Source: Hymenobacter montanus (GTDB lineage Bacteria > Bacteroidota > Bacteroidia > Cytophagales > Hymenobacteraceae). From it: DNA of 64,000 nt. Location: contig NZ_JACXAD010000007.1 of assembly GCF_014699115.1 (NCBI RefSeq), positions 1 to 64,000 of the forward strand, written 5' to 3'. The notes under the pieces were generated by a model. It had not been told where the DNA came from, ran no database searches, and was given only the letters and a program-made list of their open reading frames with translations. The position numbers were made by a program, and so were the translations under genes. Of the stretch, positions 43,334 to 52,355 are shown in pieces; the stretch's first letter is position 1, and each line of letters opens with the position of its first letter.

Positions 43334-43662
43334 GTGGGCGGGGAGGGAAGGAGCGCGCGACCCGCTCCCTCTTTATCTAAAGGTTAGATTTATCTGAAGA
43401 GTTAGAACGTTTTCGTGCTGCGGGAGTTAGAGTAGTTAAGTTGGTGAACGATAGGCCCGCGACTAGCCTAAGGTCCGTGCAGCTACGTCGTTTTCCTTTC
43501 GTTCATTATTCCGCCCGGCCTGTATCCACCTTTGGCCTGTACATTCCCTCCCTACCTGAAGAGCAGAGCGGCTTGTTCGTTATTCATTGGCCGTACCACC
43601 TTTCAGCCCGCAGCCATTTTCAAGCCCGCATTGCGTAAATTTGGCCTTTATGCTTCCGTCGA
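43334..43662. other. Intergenic region xerD-ftsK
   Basis: 329 bp without a gene. A weak GC hairpin (GGAGCG at 43350 with CGCTCC at 43363) and a T-rich tract may terminate xerD. A TAAATTTG box at 43636 serves ftsK. No repeats or ORFs of note. Weakly conserved short frames were dismissed. Confidence 0.5.
43636..43643 (+). promoter_or_regulatory. -7 box TAAATTTG for ftsK
   Basis: TAnnTTTG match ending 19 nt before ATG 43663. Confidence 0.5.
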
Positions 43663-46602
43663 ATGGCAGACAATCGTTATAAGAATACTCCTCCCGGCCC
43701 CTCGGCCAACCGCCCCGCCGAGCCCCGGCCCTCGCGGCGTAACGAGCCTCGCCCCACGGCCGAGCCCGTGCGTTCGGAGTCTCGCCCGGCCGCCAACGTG
43801 CCCAAGGCCGCCCGGGGAGCAGCGGCTACTCCCCGGCCAGCCGCCACCAAGCCGCCCCGGCCCTTGCCTGGGGTGGGGGGCGTACTGGCGCTGCTGCGCG
43901 ATCGGCGCTTTCACTTATTCATTGGATTTGGCCTGCTGCTCGGCAGCCTGTACCTGACCATTGCCTTCACTTCCTTCTTGTTCACGGGGCATGCCGACCA
44001 GAGCGTAGTGGCCGGCCTGGGCGCCACCCCGCTCAAAGAAGCCGGGCAGGAGTCCGGTAACTGGCTGGGTCTGTTAGGCGCCTGGGCGGCGCAGCTCTTC
44101 ATTTACAAGCTGTTTGGAGTGGCCGCATTTGCCCTCGTGCCCATGGTGTTTTTTCTGGGCTATAAAATTGTGTTTCGAACGGCCACCGGCTCCGTTAGCT
44201 ACGTGCTGGCCCTGGGCCTGTTCACGATGGCGTGGCTGAGCGTGCTGCTGGGCTACGTGGTGGTGACCCTGGCCACGCCCGGTGCCGACCCGGTACTGGC
44301 CCACCGGCTCGATTTCCTCTGCGGCGGGGTGGGCTTCGAGGCCGCCTCCTGGCTCGACAGCCTCATAGGGTGGGGCTCGGTGCTGTTTCTGGCGTTTGTG
44401 CTGATTTCGTTCGTGGTATTCTTCTTCAACGTCACCAGCATCAACCTGAGCAGCTTCCGCCGCCTGGGGACCGAAGACGACGCCGACGAAGACGCGGCCA
44501 TTGAAGCTGAGTTGGCTGCCGAGCAAGCCGCGGTTCCGACGGCCGGAGCTGGTTCGGCAAATCCCAGGCCCGCCGGGGCGGAGGTAGCGGCGAGTGCTGC
44601 TACTGGGCCCGGACCTGATGCCCCAGCAGCTTCTCCAGCCTTGCAGCTGAACACCGATGAGCCCGCCGGGGACGAACCCGCCGAGGCGTCAGCGCCCGTG
44701 GAGTTTGAGCCCGCGCCGCGTACGGGAGTTGGCATGGGCGCTGGAGTAGAGTTCAGTGTAGCTACCTCGTTGGCAACCCCATTGGCAGCCGCCTTGCCCG
44801 TTGCGGCGGCCGCGGCCGTACCGCTGGCCACTAGCGGGCCGGCGTTCTCCATCGAAATGCCGGTAGCGGAGCCGGAGGTAGCCCCGAGCGTGCCGGCCTC
44901 GACCATTCCCACGCCGCTGTCGCTAGCTGATTTGGCCGATGGCGACCTGCCCCCTTCGCTGCCCTCGCAACCGGCCCCCCGCTCGTTGGAAATCACTACG
45001 CCCGGCCGCGACGACCTGGACCCCAACGCCGGCGCCGATATCGCGGCAGTGGCCGACGAGGATGAGGACCCCGACGCCATGCCCATTGGCAACTACGACC
45101 CCACGCTGGAGCTTTCCCGCTTTCAGTTTCCAACCCTAGAGCTGCTCAACGACTACGGCCAGGCGAAGGCCCAGGTGACCAAAGAAGAGCTGGAAGCCAA
45201 CAAGGACCGCATCGTGGAAACCCTGGGCCACTACGGCATCGGCATTGCCAGCATCAAGGCTACCATTGGCCCTACGGTTACGCTGTACGAAATCGTGCCT
45301 GAGGTGGGGGTCCGCATTTCCAAAATCAAAAGCCTGGAAGACGATATCGCCTTGAGCCTGGCGGCTTTGGGGATTCGTATCATCGCGCCCATTCCCGGCA
45401 AAGGCACCATCGGCATTGAGGTGCCCAACACCAAGAAGGAGATGGTGAGCATCCGCTCGGTGCTGGGTTCCGAGAAGTTCGCCCGCAGCGAAATGGATCT
45501 GCCGGTGGCGTTTGGCCGCACCATCACCAACGAAGTATTCGTGGCCGACCTGGCCAAGATGCCCCACTTGCTCATGGCCGGCGCCACGGGCCAGGGCAAG
45601 TCGGTGGGCCTGAACGTGATTCTGGCCTCCCTGCTCTACAAGCGCCACCCGGCCACGTTGAAGTTTGTGCTCGTCGATCCTAAAAAGGTGGAATTGAGCA
45701 TCTTCAATAAGATTGAGCACCATTACCTGGCCAAGCTACCCGACACCGACGAGGCCATCATCACCGACACTAAGAAGGTGGTGAACACGCTTAACTCGCT
45801 GTGCATGGAGATGGACCGGCGCTACGACCTGCTGAAAGAGGCCGGCTGCCGCAACCTGAAGGAATACAACCACAAGTTCATCGAGCGCCGCCTGAACCCC
45901 CGAAAAGGCCACCGTTTCCTACCCTTTATCGTGCTGGTAATCGACGAGCTGGCCGACCTTATGATGACGGCCGGCAAAGAGGTGGAAACCCCCATTGCCC
46001 GCCTCGCGCAGCTGGCCCGCGCCATTGGCATCCACCTGATCGTGGCCACCCAGCGCCCGAGCGTAAACGTTATCACGGGTATCATCAAGGCCAACTTCCC
46101 CTGCCGGATTTCCTTTAAGGTGACGAGCAAAATCGACTCGCGGACCATCCTCGACACCGGGGGGGCCGACCAGCTTATCGGCCAGGGCGACATGCTGTTC
46201 TCGGCTGGCTCCGACTTGATTCGGGTGCAGTGTGCCTTTATCGACACGCCGGAGGTAGACCGCGTCTGTGACTTCATCGGGGAGCAGCAGGGCTACGCCG
46301 ATGCCTACATGCTGCCGGAGGTGGCCGGAGCCGACGGCGATGCCGGCAGCGGCAACGACGAAATGGACCCGTCGGAACGCGACACCATGTTTGAGGAAGC
46401 GGCCCGCTGCATTGTGCTGCATCAGCAGGGCAGCACCAGCCTGCTGCAGCGCAAGCTGAAGCTGGGCTACAACCGCGCCGGCCGCCTCATCGACCAGCTC
46501 CAGCACGCCGGCATCGTAGGCCCGTTTGAAGGCAGCAAGGCCCGCGACGTGCTCATCCCCGACGAATATCAGCTGGAGCAGCTGCTTAACAGCATGAAAT
46601 AG
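43663..46602 (+). CDS. ftsK: DNA translocase FtsK
   Basis: 979-aa cell-division DNA pump. Four to five N-terminal membrane segments (about 85-255: FHLFIGFGLLLGSLYLTIAF, FALVPMVFFLGYKIV, VLALGLFTMAWLSVLLGYVV, SVLFLAFVLISFVVFF) are followed by a low-complexity Ala/Pro/Glu linker (about 270-480). The RecA-type motor has Walker A GATGQGKS (640-647) and Walker B VLVIDELADL (about 756). The gamma winged helix (about 905-975, LQRKLKLGYNRAGRLIDQLQ) recognises polar sequences. Works with XerD at dif; lolA follows. Confidence 0.95.
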   Translation: MADNRYKNTPPGPSANRPAEPRPSRRNEPRPTAEPVRSESRPAANVPKAARGAAATPRPAATKPPRPLPGVGGVLALLRDRRFHLFIGFGLLLGSLYLTIAFTSFLFTGHADQSVVAGLGATPLKEAGQESGNWLGLLGAWAAQLFIYKLFGVAAFALVPMVFFLGYKIVFRTATGSVSYVLALGLFTMAWLSVLLGYVVVTLATPGADPVLAHRLDFLCGGVGFEAASWLDSLIGWGSVLFLAFVLISFVVFFFNVTSINLSSFRRLGTEDDADEDAAIEAELAAEQAAVPTAGAGSANPRPAGAEVAASAATGPGPDAPAASPALQLNTDEPAGDEPAEASAPVEFEPAPRTGVGMGAGVEFSVATSLATPLAAALPVAAAAAVPLATSGPAFSIEMPVAEPEVAPSVPASTIPTPLSLADLADGDLPPSLPSQPAPRSLEITTPGRDDLDPNAGADIAAVADEDEDPDAMPIGNYDPTLELSRFQFPTLELLNDYGQAKAQVTKEELEANKDRIVETLGHYGIGIASIKATIGPTVTLYEIVPEVGVRISKIKSLEDDIALSLAALGIRIIAPIPGKGTIGIEVPNTKKEMVSIRSVLGSEKFARSEMDLPVAFGRTITNEVFVADLAKMPHLLMAGATGQGKSVGLNVILASLLYKRHPATLKFVLVDPKKVELSIFNKIEHHYLAKLPDTDEAIITDTKKVVNTLNSLCMEMDRRYDLLKEAGCRNLKEYNHKFIERRLNPRKGHRFLPFIVLVIDELADLMMTAGKEVETPIARLAQLARAIGIHLIVATQRPSVNVITGIIKANFPCRISFKVTSKIDSRTILDTGGADQLIGQGDMLFSAGSDLIRVQCAFIDTPEVDRVCDFIGEQQGYADAYMLPEVAGADGDAGSGNDEMDPSERDTMFEEAARCIVLHQQGSTSLLQRKLKLGYNRAGRLIDQLQHAGIVGPFEGSKARDVLIPDEYQLEQLLNSMK

Positions 46603-46813
46603 GGTAGGGTGCTATGCCTGTTAAATATGGCGCGAGTAGAGCCGCCGTTCTGCTGGCCAGCGCCAAAAATGTCGCGCCACCGTTTTGCTCGCCGAGGCGG
46701 TATTATTTTCTCTTTAGCAGCCGGGTCCCGGCAGTTTGGCCGGCCATTTGTTAGCAGAATTCCGTATTAGGTTTTTCAAGCGTGTCCGGTACGCTATCAG
46801 TTCTCCTCTTTAA

Positions 46814-47455
46814 ATGAAAAAATCTTTCTCCCTGCTACTGCTCACGGCTTCACTGGCCTTGCCCGCCGCCGCGCAGCAGGACCCCAAAGCAGGCAAAATT
46901 CTGGACCAGATGAGCGCCAAGTATCAGGCGATGAATGCTTATCAGGCCACGTTCACGCAAACGCTGGAAAACCCCAGCGCAAAGGTGAAGCAGAACATCA
47001 ACGGCGACATTGTGGTGAGTGGCCAGAAGTTTCGCTTGAGAATCAGCGGCCAGGAAGTTATCAACGACGGTAAAACCACCTGGACCTACCTCAAAAACGA
47101 AAACGAGGTTAACGTCTCCGACTCCGACCCCGATTCGCAGGAAATGTCGCCCTCGCAGATTTATACGATGTACAAAAAAGGCTATAAGTACACCTACGTG
47201 CAGCAAGCAAAAGAAGGCGGCGAGCCCGTTGACGTGATCGAGCTAGCCCCGGAAAATCGCCAGAATGACGTGTTCAAAGTGCGCCTGAAAGTGCGCAAGG
47301 ATGGGTCGGTGAAAAGCTGGCAGATGTTTAAAAAGAACGGCAACCAATACACGTTCAACATCAAGAAGTTTCAGGCCAATCCGCCCGTCAACGCCGCCAC
47401 GTTTGCCTTCGACAAAGCCAAATACAAGGGCGTGAAGGTGGTAGATTTACGCTAG
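46814..47455 (+). CDS. lolA: Outer-membrane lipoprotein carrier LolA
   Basis: Periplasmic chaperone moving lipoproteins to the outer membrane (213 aa). Signal peptide 1-20 (ALPAAAQ), then the LolA half-barrel: YQAMNAYQATFTQTLENPSA, GDIVVSGQKFRLRI, GKTTWTYLKNENEV, FDKAKYKGVKVVDLR. The ftsK-lolA order is common in Bacteroidota. A terminator follows inside a heptad element. Confidence 0.9.
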   Translation: MKKSFSLLLLTASLALPAAAQQDPKAGKILDQMSAKYQAMNAYQATFTQTLENPSAKVKQNINGDIVVSGQKFRLRISGQEVINDGKTTWTYLKNENEVNVSDSDPDSQEMSPSQIYTMYKKGYKYTYVQQAKEGGEPVDVIELAPENRQNDVFKVRLKVRKDGSVKSWQMFKKNGNQYTFNIKKFQANPPVNAATFAFDKAKYKGVKVVDLR

Positions 47456-47615
47456 TTGTTAGTTATTGGTGCTTGGTGCTTGGTTATTTGGTACTATAGT
47501 TTTTGTTTCCGGCCAGCTTTCTCGTGAAGCTGGCCGTTTTACTTTTACGGAATCCATTACCGCCAAACCAAGCACCAACAACCAAGCACCAACAACCAAG
47601 CACCAAGCACCAAAA
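47456..47615. repeat. Inverted-arm heptad element F (TTGGTGC core)
   Basis: Left arm 47456-47495 starts at the lolA stop and contains TTGGTGC-type units. Right arm about 47565-47615, inverted, is a run of GCACCAA/CAACCAA heptads ending 1 bp before ATG 47617. The centre holds the lolA terminator. Same family as element E at 40335. Confidence 0.8.
47510..47541 (+). terminator. Terminator after lolA
   Basis: A 10-bp stem CGGCCAGCTT/AAGCTGGCCG (47510-47519 with 47527-47536) followed by TTTTA. It lies in the centre of element F. Confidence 0.85.
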
Positions 47616-47616
47616 T

Positions 47617-48918
47617 ATGCGCGAAGATTTCCTCCACTACGTTTGGCAGCACCAGTATTTTGACAAGGCTGACTTGCGCACGGCCGGCGGTGAGGAAATT
47701 CAGGTGCTGCGCCCTGGCTACCGCAACGCCGATGCGGGCCCCGACTTCCTGAATGCCCGCCTGCGCCTGGGCGAGGTGGAGTGGAACGGAGCGGTAGAAA
47801 TTCACCTGCGCGCTTCCGACTGGGTACGGCACAGCCACCAGACCGACCCCAAATACGACCAGGTGATTCTGCACGTGGTGGGCAGCCACGATGCCGACGT
47901 GGCCCGCACCAACGGCAGCCTCATCCCGGCCCTAGCCCTGCAGCCCCGCCTCAGCCCCGAGTTGCTGGCTCGCTACCGGGCCCTCATGGAGGCGCCCCCA
48001 ACGGCCCCGCTGCCCTGCGCCCCGTTGCTGAGTCTGGTGCCCGAAATCACGAAAACGATGATGGTCGAACGAGCACTGCTGGAGCGGGTAGGGCGCAAAG
48101 CCGACACCCTCATGGCCCTGCACCAGCACCTGGGCCAGGATTGGGAGGCCACCGCCTACCACGCCTTAATGGCCGCCTTCGGCTTTCAAAAAAATAGCGA
48201 GCCCCTGGCCCGCCTTGCCAAAGCCGTGCCCCTGGCCGTGCTGCGCCGCCACCGCCACAACCAGCGCCAGGTCGAAGCACTGCTCTTTGGGCAAGCCGGC
48301 TTCCTGGCCGATAATGAGGAGACCGTCGGTGATGACTACATTCAGGATTTGAAGCAGGAGTACGAGTTTCTGCGGCATAAATACCAGCTGGGGGCCTCGG
48401 CTTTGCTGGCGCACGAATGGAACTACCTGCGCCTGCGGCCCGCTAACTTCCCGCCCGTGCGCCTGGGCCAACTCGTGGGGTTGCTGCACGCCCGGCCGGC
48501 CCTGTTCGATGCGCTGCTGACAGCGCAAAGCGTGGCCGCGCTCCGCGAGTTTTTCCGGGCGCCCGGGCCGGCTTACTGGCGCATGCACTTCCGGCCCGGC
48601 CGGCCGGGCAAAGTACCGGCGTTGGGCCAGGGCAGCATCGACCTGCTGATTACCAACGTGGTAGTGCCCCTGCGCGTGGCGTACGCGCACCACCTGGATC
48701 AGCCCGCGCTGGTCGAAAGCAGCGTGGGGCTGCTCGGTGGGTTGCCGGCCGAACACAATCAATACACTGACCGCTACCAAACGCTGGGCTTTGCCCATCG
48801 TACTGCCGCCGAATCGCAGGGGCTGCTCGCGCTACATACCGGCTACTGTGCCCCGCGTCGGTGCCTGCACTGCGCCATTGGTAGCCGGTTGGTGCAGCAG
48901 GCTCCCCCTACCTCATGA
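47617..48918 (+). CDS. DUF2851 family protein (433 aa)
   Basis: DUF2851 proteins are a Bacteroidota family of unknown function. The start MREDFLHYVWQHQYFDKADL and the segments PGYRNADAGPDFLNARLRLG and WNGAVEIHLRASDW are characteristic. The C-terminus carries four Cys in CAPRRCLHC and ALHTGYC, perhaps a metal site. The open frame upstream to 47503 translates element F and is not coding. The stop overlaps the start of the next gene (ATGA). Confidence 0.85.
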   Translation: MREDFLHYVWQHQYFDKADLRTAGGEEIQVLRPGYRNADAGPDFLNARLRLGEVEWNGAVEIHLRASDWVRHSHQTDPKYDQVILHVVGSHDADVARTNGSLIPALALQPRLSPELLARYRALMEAPPTAPLPCAPLLSLVPEITKTMMVERALLERVGRKADTLMALHQHLGQDWEATAYHALMAAFGFQKNSEPLARLAKAVPLAVLRRHRHNQRQVEALLFGQAGFLADNEETVGDDYIQDLKQEYEFLRHKYQLGASALLAHEWNYLRLRPANFPPVRLGQLVGLLHARPALFDALLTAQSVAALREFFRAPGPAYWRMHFRPGRPGKVPALGQGSIDLLITNVVVPLRVAYAHHLDQPALVESSVGLLGGLPAEHNQYTDRYQTLGFAHRTAAESQGLLALHTGYCAPRRCLHCAIGSRLVQQAPPTS

Positions 48919-50231
48919 GGGTTTTTCTGGCTATTGTACTCAACGCCGCGCTGTTGGCGGTGCTACTGCCCTGGGTACGGCGGCAGTGGCTCCTGGTAGG
49001 GCCCGGGTGGTGGCGCTACACTCTGGGCCTGGGCTTGGGGCTGCGGGTGCTGGTAGGAGTAGCCCGTAGCTGGGAGCCGAAGGAAGATGCCAAGTTTATG
49101 AGTACGGTCGGCCAGCTAGTCACGACCAAGCTTTGGACGAGGCCAGACACGGCTTGGCAGGTACTGTTCGGGGCTTCAAACGTCTTCCGAATCAAGCTCC
49201 AGGGCAACGATTACGAGGCTATTTTCCATAACCTGTCCAATACTTGGTTTTTGATCAAGCTGCTGGCTTTGCTCAACCTGGGCTCACTGCGTTGCAGTTG
49301 GCTTAATGGCCTTTATCTGAGCATCTTTGCTTTTGTCGGGTGCTGGCATTTGGTGCGTAAGCTGCCCCTGGTGTTCCCGAGCACGCCGGCCGGAGCCGCG
49401 ACGGTGGCTTTTTTACTGTGGCCGTCGGTCTGGTTCTGGGCTGCGGGCATCAGCAAGGAAGCGGTTTTGCTGGGCAGCGGAGCGTGGCTCACGGCCCGGG
49501 TGCTGGGCTACCTTTACGGAGAACCGGGCAGGGCGCCGTACCGAATTGGCTGGTGGCTGGGCACGGTTGCACTGGCGGTACTGCACTTTCAGATGCGCTA
49601 TTTCTTCGCGGCGCCGTTACTTGGCATCCTTGCTGGGGTGGCCTTGGTACGAGTGCTGAAGCACCGCGGCCTGGTGCGCCAACGGTGGGCTCAGGCGCTG
49701 GTACCGATCTTGTTACTTGGTAGCGGAGTATGGCTGGCATCCCAGGTGAGCGTTGCGTTTAGCATCAATAAGTTCACCTATCAGGTCATCCGGGTTTACG
49801 TTGAGTCGCCGACTCCTCCGGGAAGGCCCCGCCTTGAATACCCCGACCTGCGGCCTACTCTGGCCAGCATTGCGGCGCACGCCCCGGCAGCCGTCGTGAA
49901 CACCCTCACCCGGCCGTGGGTGGGGGAGTCGAGGCTGCCTTTCTACGTGGCCGCCGGCCTGGAAAACCTGGCCCTGCTGGGGCTGCTGACCCTGGCCGTG
50001 GTGGCAGTGGTGCGGGGTCGGGCGGGAGGGCTGCCGTTCGAACTGGGATTTGGCCTCAGCATATTTTGTTTGATCCTGGCCATTCTCATGGGGGTGACTA
50101 CTCCCAACCTGGGCTCGCTGAACCGCTACCGGAGCGAGCTGCTGCCGTTTTTCCTGCTGTTGGTGCTGCAGAACGATTACGCCGCGGGGCTGCTGCGCCG
50201 CCTGAGGCTGGGCGGCGGGCCGCAGCGCTGA
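48915..50231 (+). CDS. Polytopic membrane protein (438 aa)
   Basis: About 10 to 12 predicted membrane helices, with periplasmic or cytoplasmic loops between; FLLWPSVWFWAAGISKEA and TPNLGSLNRYRSELLPFFLL stand out and resemble multi-spanning glycosyltransferase or polymerase-like proteins of surface polysaccharide synthesis. No confident family. Translationally coupled by a 4-bp overlap with the DUF2851 gene. The following gene, a NeuD-like acetyltransferase, could fit a glycan role. Confidence 0.75.
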   Translation: MRVFLAIVLNAALLAVLLPWVRRQWLLVGPGWWRYTLGLGLGLRVLVGVARSWEPKEDAKFMSTVGQLVTTKLWTRPDTAWQVLFGASNVFRIKLQGNDYEAIFHNLSNTWFLIKLLALLNLGSLRCSWLNGLYLSIFAFVGCWHLVRKLPLVFPSTPAGAATVAFLLWPSVWFWAAGISKEAVLLGSGAWLTARVLGYLYGEPGRAPYRIGWWLGTVALAVLHFQMRYFFAAPLLGILAGVALVRVLKHRGLVRQRWAQALVPILLLGSGVWLASQVSVAFSINKFTYQVIRVYVESPTPPGRPRLEYPDLRPTLASIAAHAPAAVVNTLTRPWVGESRLPFYVAAGLENLALLGLLTLAVVAVVRGRAGGLPFELGFGLSIFCLILAILMGVTTPNLGSLNRYRSELLPFFLLLVLQNDYAAGLLRRLRLGGGPQR

Positions 50232-50268
50232 TTCGCGGCGGCTTAAAAACCTTGCCCGGCCGGTGGCG

Positions 50269-50276
50269 TAACTTTG
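50269..50276 (+). promoter_or_regulatory. -7 box TAACTTTG for the 50345 gene
   Basis: TAnnTTTG match 68 nt upstream of ATG 50345. Confidence 0.4.
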
Positions 50277-50344
50277 CGATTCCTTTACCCGCCGCCGGAA
50301 CCACTCTTTCCGGGCGGGAGCGCCCAACCGACTACTTCTTTCTT

Positions 50345-50977
50345 ATGGAAAATCCCGTCATTATTCTTGGTGCCCAAACCGTTGGCACGGCAGCCCTCGA
50401 TGCGTTTCTTTCAAATGACGTCGTGGTATACTGCCTGCTCGACGACGACCAAAAGCTGCAAGGCACCGAGCTGCTCGACGTGCCCGTAATGGGCAACACC
50501 GACGACGGCGAGCTGCTGAAGCTGCTCGGCAAAAAGTGCGAAGTATTCGTTGCCACCGAAGATACCGCCAGCCGCCGTAGCCTCACCGAGATGCTGCGGA
50601 CAGAGTACGAAGCCGTGCCCGTGAACGCCATTCATCAGCGGGCCAGTGTGTCGGGGCACGCGACGCTGGGCCACGGCAACTACATTGGCCCCAACGCCGT
50701 GGTAGCCGCCACCGCCACCCTGGGCGACGGCTGCCTGGTGGGGGCCAATGCTGTGGTGGAAGCCCGGGCCAAGGTGGGCAGCTTTGCCCAACTAGGCAGC
50801 GGGGCCCAGCTCGGGGCCGATGCGCAGGTGGGCGAGCTGGCCTTCGTCGGGGCGGGCGCAGTAGTGGTGGCCGGCGTCAAAATAGGCGACAAGGCCCGGG
50901 TCGGCGCGGGCTCCGTGGTGGTGGCCAACGTCCCGAACGGACAAACCGTGTTTGGCAATCCAGCCGTTAAAGTTTAA
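50345..50977 (+). CDS. NeuD/PglD-like sugar O- or N-acyltransferase (210 aa)
   Basis: N-terminal Rossmann-like part (VIILGAQTVGTAALDAFL) and a C-terminal left-handed beta-helix of hexapeptide repeats (about 105-205: GHGNYIGPNAVVAATATLGD, GCLVGANAVVEARAKVGS and similar), as in NeuD/PglD acyltransferases that modify surface sugars using acetyl-CoA. The sugar is unknown. The frame is open far upstream to 49916 but that is an overlap of the preceding gene; ATG 50345 is the real start. Confidence 0.8.
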   Translation: MENPVIILGAQTVGTAALDAFLSNDVVVYCLLDDDQKLQGTELLDVPVMGNTDDGELLKLLGKKCEVFVATEDTASRRSLTEMLRTEYEAVPVNAIHQRASVSGHATLGHGNYIGPNAVVAATATLGDGCLVGANAVVEARAKVGSFAQLGSGAQLGADAQVGELAFVGAGAVVVAGVKIGDKARVGAGSVVVANVPNGQTVFGNPAVKV

Positions 50978-51082
50978 TTAAAAGTTAAAAATTAAGAATT
51001 AAAAAACTCGTTCGTCAAAAGAAGCAAAGCTTCCTATGTCAGCCCATTTAATTTTTAATTTTTAATTCCTAATTTTTAATTG
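50973..51082. repeat. Inverted-arm heptad element G (AATTAAA core)
   Basis: Left arm 50973-51007 overlaps the stop codon of the previous gene and runs AATTAAA, AGTTAAA, AATTAAG, AATTAAA. Right arm 51045-51082, inverted, has five units (AATTAAA, AATTAGG, then three AATTAAA) and ends 3 nt before ATG 51086. Centre about 37 bp. Confidence 0.82.
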
Positions 51083-51085
51083 AAA

Positions 51086-52048
51086 ATGTACCAGGTTCTT
51101 CTTTATTACTGCTATACGCCCCTCGAAAACCCGGAGCAGTTTCGGGAAGAGCACCACCGGCTCTGCCTGGCGCTGGACTTGCGCGGGCGTATCATCGTGG
51201 CGGCGGAAGGGCTGAACGGCACGGTATCGGGCACGGTGGAGAGCTGCGCCCGCTACATGGCAACCGTGAAAGCCGACCCGCGCTTCGCAACCCTCGAGTT
51301 CAAGGTTGACGACGTAGCGGCCCACGTGTTTCAGAAGCTGCACGTGCGTGTGAAGCCCGAAATCGTGCACAGCAGCCTGCATCACGTGCGGCCCCACGAG
51401 AAAACCGGCCAGCACCTGTCGCCCCAGGAGTTCAAGGCGCTGAAGGACCGCGACGATGTAGTGGTGGTCGACGTGCGCTCGGACTACGAGTACAACCTCG
51501 GCCGCTTCAAAAATGCCGTGACGCTGGACCTGGAAAACTTCCGCGACTTCCCCGCGCGGGTGGAGCGGCTCAAGGAGTTCAAGGACAAGAAGATCCTGAC
51601 TTACTGCACCGGCGGAGTGAAGTGCGAAAAGGCCAGTGCCTACCTGCTCGAGCAAGGGTTCGAAAACGTGTACCAGCTGCACGGCGGCATCATTAAGTAC
51701 GGCATTGAGGCCGGTGGCGAAGACTTTGAGGGCCAGTGCTACGTGTTCGACAACCGCGTGGCCGTGGACGTGAACCGCGTGAACCCATCCGTGATTTCGC
51801 GCTGCCAGCACTGCCAGGAGCCCAGCAACCGCCTCGTGAACTGCGCCAACCCGCACTGCAACGCCCACTTGCCCCTGTGCGAAGCCTGCGGCGAACAGCT
51901 GCAAGGCGCCTGCTCCGAAGTCTGCGCCGCCCACCCCGACAAGCGGCCCTACGACGGCACCGGCGCGTATCCTAAACTCAGTAACCACTACAACCCCGCC
52001 CAAGGCCTGACTTCGTACGCCAAGGTGGGAATTAAAAATGAAGAATGA
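51086..52048 (+). CDS. trhO: tRNA uridine-34 hydroxylase (rhodanese-related)
   Basis: TrhO/YceA family (320 aa), which hydroxylates U34 of tRNA using O2. N-terminal acylphosphatase-like domain (about 1-95), central rhodanese domain with active-site Cys 174 (YCTGGVKCEKAS) and a C-terminal Cys-rich zinc region (CQHCQEPSNRLVNCANPHCN). ATG 51086 preferred over TTG 51080. The last codons, GIKNEE then TGA, are read from the left arm of a heptad repeat element, so the natural C-terminus has probably been replaced or extended. Confidence 0.92.
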   Translation: MYQVLLYYCYTPLENPEQFREEHHRLCLALDLRGRIIVAAEGLNGTVSGTVESCARYMATVKADPRFATLEFKVDDVAAHVFQKLHVRVKPEIVHSSLHHVRPHEKTGQHLSPQEFKALKDRDDVVVVDVRSDYEYNLGRFKNAVTLDLENFRDFPARVERLKEFKDKKILTYCTGGVKCEKASAYLLEQGFENVYQLHGGIIKYGIEAGGEDFEGQCYVFDNRVAVDVNRVNPSVISRCQHCQEPSNRLVNCANPHCNAHLPLCEACGEQLQGACSEVCAAHPDKRPYDGTGAYPKLSNHYNPAQGLTSYAKVGIKNEE

Positions 52049-52102
52049 AGAATGAAGAATTGGCAGCAGTACTCGTTAATTTTGATTCTCTATTTTTAAT
52101 TT
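52029..52102. repeat. Inverted-arm heptad element H1 (AATTAAA core), invading the trhO end
   Basis: Left arm 52029-52063 (AATTAAA then three AATGAAG units) begins inside trhO and contains its stop. Right arm about 52077-52102, inverted, has AATTAAA and AATAGAG. From 52103 to 52261 no gene or structure is seen. Confidence 0.75.
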
Positions 52103-52261
52103 GGTAGTGACCTAAATCAAGGTATTTAAGCGATGATTAAGCGGCACCTTTGGGGAAATATCTTACGCTAGATTCAGTGAGATAGATATTTGAGAAATGC
52201 TGAAAAATTATGCTTTGGTGAAAAATAAAACCTGTAATCATCTTGAAATTAGATAATCATC

Positions 52262-52350
52262 AAATTAAAAAGGATGAATTAAAAATCAGCGATAATACGC
52301 TTCAGTTCTAAGACTTGTATTTTTAATTCCTCCTTTTTAATTTTTAATTA
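52262..52350. repeat. Inverted-arm heptad element H2 (AATTAAA core)
   Basis: Left arm 52262-52288 (AATTAAA, AAGGATG, AATTAAA) and right arm 52318-52350, inverted (AATTAAA, AATTAAA, AAGGAGG, AATTAAA), agree almost exactly. The right arm ends 5 nt before ATG 52356. Two elements lie in tandem in this 307-bp gap. Confidence 0.78.
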
Positions 52351-52355
52351 ACTCC

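Noticed and set aside
47503..47616. N-terminal extension of the DUF2851 gene
   Set aside because: It translates the terminator and heptad element F (Gln/His/Lys/Pro-rich), and the family begins at ATG 47617.
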